From Candidatus Saccharimonadota bacterium (lineage in GTDB: Bacteria; Patescibacteriota; Saccharimonadia; CAILAD01; BJGX01), in NCBI GenBank assembly GCA_013816445.1, contig JACDEK010000042.1, forward strand, positions 1-7,343: DNA of 7,343 bases, given 5' to 3'. Of the stretch, positions 4,799-7,343 are shown piece by piece. The notes under the pieces are model-generated. The model worked only from the letters and a program-made list of their open reading frames with translations, had not been told where the DNA came from and ran no database searches. The number at the start of each line of letters is the position of its first letter. The first letter of the stretch is position 1. A program made the position numbers and the translations under genes.

Positions 4799-5782
4799 TT
4801 ATATGTGGCGGCCTAATGCATCAAGCTGGTTGGCAGTCCCCATAACTATCAATTTATCACCTGCATAGAGTATTTCATGGCCGGCTGGATTAACCTTACT
4901 AGTGCCATCACTACTATTAAGCGCTAAAACTGTACTACCTGACCCAGAGGCATGCATAAATTGACCAAGCTTTGCGCCAACCAATCGCGAGCCTTTTACG
5001 ACGATCATTTCTTCTACTTGTAGATCATCATTTGATCGAGTACTTAAAACATCAATAAAATCGACCACATTAGGGCGAATGAGCATTGTTGCCATATGAA
5101 AACCACCAATTTGATTTGGCATAGCTACTTTATCAGCACCAGCCTTCTCGATACGTTGCACATTTTCTTCATGATTGGCCCGCGAAACAATATATAATGC
5201 TGGGTTAAGCTGTCTTGCTGTTAGTGTTACAAATAGGTTACTAGAATCATCACCAAGGGCAGCAACGATGCCCCGTGCCTTATCGATCTTTGCCTTACGT
5301 AAAACATCTTCTTTTGTGCTGTCACCTACAAAAGCAATATAGCCCTTTGCAACTGCTTCTTTTACTAAAGCTTCATCACGATCAAGGCCAACAAATTTTA
5401 CGCCTTCGTTAGTTAATTCTTTGGCGATGTGACTTCCGACTCTTCCTAGGCCACAAACAATATAGTGATCTTTCATATTTACGAGTTTTGCTTTCATTTT
5501 ATTACGTCTTAAACCGTCTCCTAGATTAATCATATAGTCTGCCAGCGTTTTGAGCAAATAGGCAATAACAACGAGACTAGCAATAATCAGTAAGATAATA
5601 ATTATTCTCCCTGGCCAGTCTTCCATTCCAAATGCATCGTGATGGGCTAACGCTATGTATATAGTACGATACAACCCCTCAGCGAGACTAACATGCTCAA
5701 AAATAGCTATAGCTAATGTAGCAGTTAATATTACGCCAAGTGCTATAAAAGCAAACTTAATAAATTGTCGTTGTGATGCCAT
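4799..5782 (-). CDS. Two-TM channel-like protein with RCK (TrkA_N/TrkA_C) domains
   Basis: 327 aa with the layout of a bacterial RCK-gated K+ channel: TM1 (~9-28), a pore-loop region (~35-58), TM2 (~59-81), a linker, TrkA_N Rossmann domain (~105-240) with nucleotide motif GLGRVG (111-116) and acidic D134 at the end of the second strand, then TrkA_C (~255-325). The order and lengths suggest K+ or cation transport gated by a nucleotide or ion. The canonical filter TVGYG is missing: the pore-loop stretch reads ALAHHDAFGMEDWPGR (44-59), so K+ selectivity is doubtful; it may be a non-canonical channel or a membrane sensor. The gene opens an operon with rluD and holB and has a strong promoter only 8 bp from its ATG, so its mRNA is probably leaderless. 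Confidence 0.85.
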   Translation of the reverse strand: MASQRQFIKFAFIALGVILTATLAIAIFEHVSLAEGLYRTIYIALAHHDAFGMEDWPGRIIIILLIIASLVVIAYLLKTLADYMINLGDGLRRNKMKAKLVNMKDHYIVCGLGRVGSHIAKELTNEGVKFVGLDRDEALVKEAVAKGYIAFVGDSTKEDVLRKAKIDKARGIVAALGDDSSNLFVTLTARQLNPALYIVSRANHEENVQRIEKAGADKVAMPNQIGGFHMATMLIRPNVVDFIDVLSTRSNDDLQVEEMIVVKGSRLVGAKLGQFMHASGSGSTVLALNSSDGTSKVNPAGHEILYAGDKLIVMGTANQLDALGRHI

Positions 5783-5790
5783 ACTTACCC

Positions 5791-5819
5791 ATTATAGATT
5801 GTTATGCTTATGATGTAAA
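5791..5819 (-). promoter_or_regulatory. Strong sigma70-type promoter of the RCK-rluD-holB-TPR operon
   Basis: Minus-strand -35 TTTACA (5814-5819) and a perfect -10 TATAAT (5791-5796) with the optimal 17-bp spacer. The -10 ends 8 nt before the ATG (5782-5780), placing the expected start site near 5784, so the transcript would have a leader of only about 2 nt. There is no Shine-Dalgarno in between. It begins just beyond the ribosomal operon terminator. Confidence 0.8.
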
Positions 5820-5828
5820 AAGTATAGT

Positions 5829-5862
5829 CTTAAAAAAGACTCTACATAGAGTCTTTTTTAAG
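5829..5862. terminator. Perfect 16-bp inverted repeat terminator after rpsI
   Basis: Left arm CTTAAAAAAGACTCTA (5829-5844) and right arm (5847-5862) are exactly complementary around CA. The functional hairpin is probably GACTC/GAGTC plus neighbours, with A-runs before and T-runs after on both strands, so it could work in either direction. It lies 2 nt after the rpsI stop and ends the ribosomal protein operon. Confidence 0.9.
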
Positions 5863-5864
5863 TA

Positions 5865-6305
5865 TTAACGCTTACTAAACTGTGGAGCTTTACGAGCTTT
5901 CTTAAGACCTGGCTTTTTACGTTCTTTCACACGTGCATCACGCGTTAAAAAACCACCTTGCCGTAAGCTAACACGAAAATCTTCACTCATTCCAAGAAGT
6001 GCTCGAGCAATGCCAAGACGAATAGCTTCAGCCTGACCAGTTAAGCCGCCACCATTTACACGTGCGTTCACATCTACTGTTTTATCTTTAGCAAGCAACA
6101 CAAGAGGTGCTTTTAAAGTTTTTTCAAATACGTCCGTGCCAAAATATTCAAGGGGTGATTTATCATTAATAGTAACAACACCCTTTCCGTTTGTTAAACG
6201 AACAGTAGCGACAGATCGTTTACGTCTCCCAACACCAGGATAATACTGGTCTTTTTTTATTGCAGTTGGCTTAGTAGCAGCTTCAGTTTGAGTTGCTTCG
6301 GACAT
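5865..6305 (-). CDS. rpsI: 30S ribosomal protein S9
   Basis: 146 aa against ~130 in E. coli. The extra length is a polar N-terminal extension (1-18, Thr/Ala/Glu/Lys-rich). The core has GVGRRKRSVATVRL (24-37), NGGGLTGQAEAIRLGIARAL (84-103) and the invariant C-terminus ERKKPGLKKARKAPQFSKR, whose final Arg reaches the P-site tRNA in ribosome structures. The ATG overlaps the rplM stop by one base (TAATG), with GGAGG (6313-6317) 7 nt upstream inside rplM. It is the last gene of the rpoA-rplQ-rplM-rpsI operon. Confidence 0.99.
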   Translation of the reverse strand: MSEATQTEAATKPTAIKKDQYYPGVGRRKRSVATVRLTNGKGVVTINDKSPLEYFGTDVFEKTLKAPLVLLAKDKTVDVNARVNGGGLTGQAEAIRLGIARALLGMSEDFRVSLRQGGFLTRDARVKERKKPGLKKARKAPQFSKR

Positions 6306-6742
6306 TATTTTGCCTCCATATCAATTAATTTCGGGTTTTGTGGGGCGTGTGGATGTTCATCGGTAGCATACACTTTAAGGTTTTTAAGCATTTGGGCTTG
6401 TAGCTTATTTTTTGGTAACATCCCCTGAACAGCATGTACTATAACGGCAGTAGGGTCTTTTTCAAGCTGATCACGTAAGCTAATTTCTCTGATACCACCT
6501 GGATAGCCAGTGTGATGATAATAAATTTTATCAGTCAGCTTTTGACCAGTCACAGTCACCCTAGCAGCATTAATAACTACTACAACATCACCACCAATCA
6601 CGTGTGGGCTGTAGCTTGGTTTGTCTTTGCCAGTTAGCAAGCGAGCAATTTTAGTAGACAGGCGGCCGAGTGTTTGACCACTCGCATCTATAATATACCA
6701 GTCTTGTACAACATCGGTAGGTTTTAGACTAAATGTTTTCAT
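6305..6742 (-). CDS. rplM: 50S ribosomal protein L13
   Basis: 145 aa, standard length. Recognised by DWYIIDASGQTLGRLST (14-30), the GKDKPSYSPHVIGGDVVVVI stretch (38-57) and the L13 signature GMLPKNKLQAQMLKNLKVY (107-125). L13 binds 23S rRNA early in assembly of the large subunit. The start overlaps the rplQ stop (ATGA), with AAGGAG 8 nt upstream. rplM and rpsI are paired in most bacteria; here they are directly attached to rpoA-rplQ. Confidence 0.99.
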   Translation of the reverse strand: MKTFSLKPTDVVQDWYIIDASGQTLGRLSTKIARLLTGKDKPSYSPHVIGGDVVVVINAARVTVTGQKLTDKIYYHHTGYPGGIREISLRDQLEKDPTAVIVHAVQGMLPKNKLQAQMLKNLKVYATDEHPHAPQNPKLIDMEAK

Positions 6743-7239
6743 GCTACCTTCTCCTTCTTAACTTTGGCTTTTTTTACTCCAGTGATTGTTGTTGTCACGG
6801 TTTCTTTCTTGACTGGTTTCTTAGTAGTCGGCTTTTTTGCTTCTACTGGCTTAGTTTTTTGCACTTGAGCCACATAGTCTTCATCTAAAACTAGTTCAAC
6901 AATAGCCATAGACGCACCATCACCAAGTCTCTGACCAGTTTTGATAATACGAGTATATCCTCCGTTTCGGCTTTTAAATCCGTTCACTAGATCATAATTT
7001 AGCTTCTGAGCAGCTACAGGATTAATTGTCTCGGCACCAATAGCTCTGAACCCAGCAATAGTTTGAGCTTTTGCACGGGTTACTTGTTTTTCAAAGTAAG
7101 GAGCTAACTCTTTGGCTTTTGCTTCAGTTGTTTCAATACGTTCATAAAGAATTAAGCTATCAAGCAAACCACGCAAAAGCGCCCGGCGAGGACCGGCAGC
7201 ACGTTTTAGTTTGCGACTAGCATAGGCGTGGCGATGCAT
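6739..7239 (-). CDS. rplQ: 50S ribosomal protein L17 with Lys-rich tail
   Basis: 166 aa. The L17 core (1-122) has MHRHAYASRKLKRAAGPRRALLRGL (1-25 overall), LILYERIETTEAKAKEL (29-45) and NGGYTRIIKTGQRLGDGASMAIVEL (92-116). Residues ~127-166 are a low-complexity tail of Lys, Thr, Val and Ala absent from the minimal E. coli protein (127 aa). L17 lines the surface near the peptide exit tunnel. It uses TGA, overlapped with the rplM ATG. It starts 4 nt after rpoA; GGAG at 7255-7258 is 15 nt upstream, so translation probably depends on coupling. Confidence 0.99.
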   Translation of the reverse strand: MHRHAYASRKLKRAAGPRRALLRGLLDSLILYERIETTEAKAKELAPYFEKQVTRAKAQTIAGFRAIGAETINPVAAQKLNYDLVNGFKSRNGGYTRIIKTGQRLGDGASMAIVELVLDEDYVAQVQKTKPVEAKKPTTKKPVKKETVTTTITGVKKAKVKKEKVA

Positions 7240-7243
7240 TGTA

Positions 7244-7343
7244 TTACTCTTCTTCTCCGCTGTTACTACTTACTCCAAGTTCATCAAGCTTTTCTAATAC
7301 TTCTTCATAAGCTTTCTGACCAAAACCTTTCAGTTCTTTTAAC
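7244..7343 (-). CDS. rpoA: RNA polymerase alpha subunit, C-terminal end, partial
   Basis: Only the last 32 codons are inside the window, ending in TAA at 7246-7244. The residues LKELKGFGQKAYEEVLEKL followed by DELGV fit the final helix-turn-helix of the alpha C-terminal domain (the second HhH motif, as in IKGLGKKSLEEI of other species), followed by an acidic tail ending in EEE. The alpha C-terminal domain contacts UP elements and activators. The identification is supported by the gene order with rplQ directly downstream, as in nearly all bacteria. Confidence 0.93.
   Translation of the reverse strand, partial: LKELKGFGQKAYEEVLEKLDELGVSSNSGEEE

Overview
The window reads as a compact, AT-rich bacterial chromosome segment in which every supported gene, protein-coding or tRNA, lies on the minus strand. 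It is described here from the right edge leftwards, the direction of transcription. The gene order rpoA-rplQ-rplM-rpsI, short intergenic gaps, 1-4 nt gene overlaps, small proteins and a DNA polymerase clamp-loader delta' without zinc-binding cysteines fit a reduced-genome bacterium. My best guess is Candidate Phyla Radiation/Patescibacteria, perhaps Ca. Saccharibacteria. That assignment is inference from layout and style, not from a diagnostic marker. TGA ends rplQ inside an ATGA overlap, which argues against the UGA=Gly code of SR1/Gracilibacteria.

Region 1 (5829-7343) is the end of a ribosomal protein operon: the last 32 codons of rpoA, then rplQ (L17), rplM (L13) and rpsI (S9), closed by a perfect 16-bp inverted repeat that is a strong terminator. 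Region 2 (2336-5819) starts with a near-consensus promoter whose predicted start site is only about 2 nt before an ATG. It carries a two-TM RCK/TrkA-type channel-like protein, an RluD-family pseudouridine synthase, a holB-like delta' subunit and a membrane-anchored TPR protein, tightly packed. Region 3 (1466-2295) holds tRNA-Thr(UGU), tRNA-Thr(GGU) and tRNA-Tyr(GUA), followed by a possible 63-aa membrane protein and a PspC-domain protein, ended by a terminator. I see no terminator between regions 2 and 3, so they may form one mixed mRNA/tRNA transcript. Region 4 (1231-1347) is tRNA-Trp(CCA) with its own terminator.

Region 5 (217-1219) is an accessory-looking regulatory unit: a PadR-family repressor and a DUF1048 protein, translationally coupled, behind a promoter rich in TACT/AGTA repeats. 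A 160-nt non-coding stretch follows, with possible RNA structure and a weak terminator. Region 6 (1-269) is the start of a secreted protein with a delta-60-type beta-propeller repeat. Its upstream region is crowded with nested palindromes, including a GAAC-N4-GTTC element like Gram-positive LexA boxes and the same TACTACT heptamer found at the padR promoter.

Most of the window is housekeeping. The parts most worth a second look are the regulatory region of the secreted protein and its possible link to PadR, the non-canonical pore of the RCK protein, its apparently leaderless transcript, the small ORF before pspC, and the structured-looking region at 343-395.
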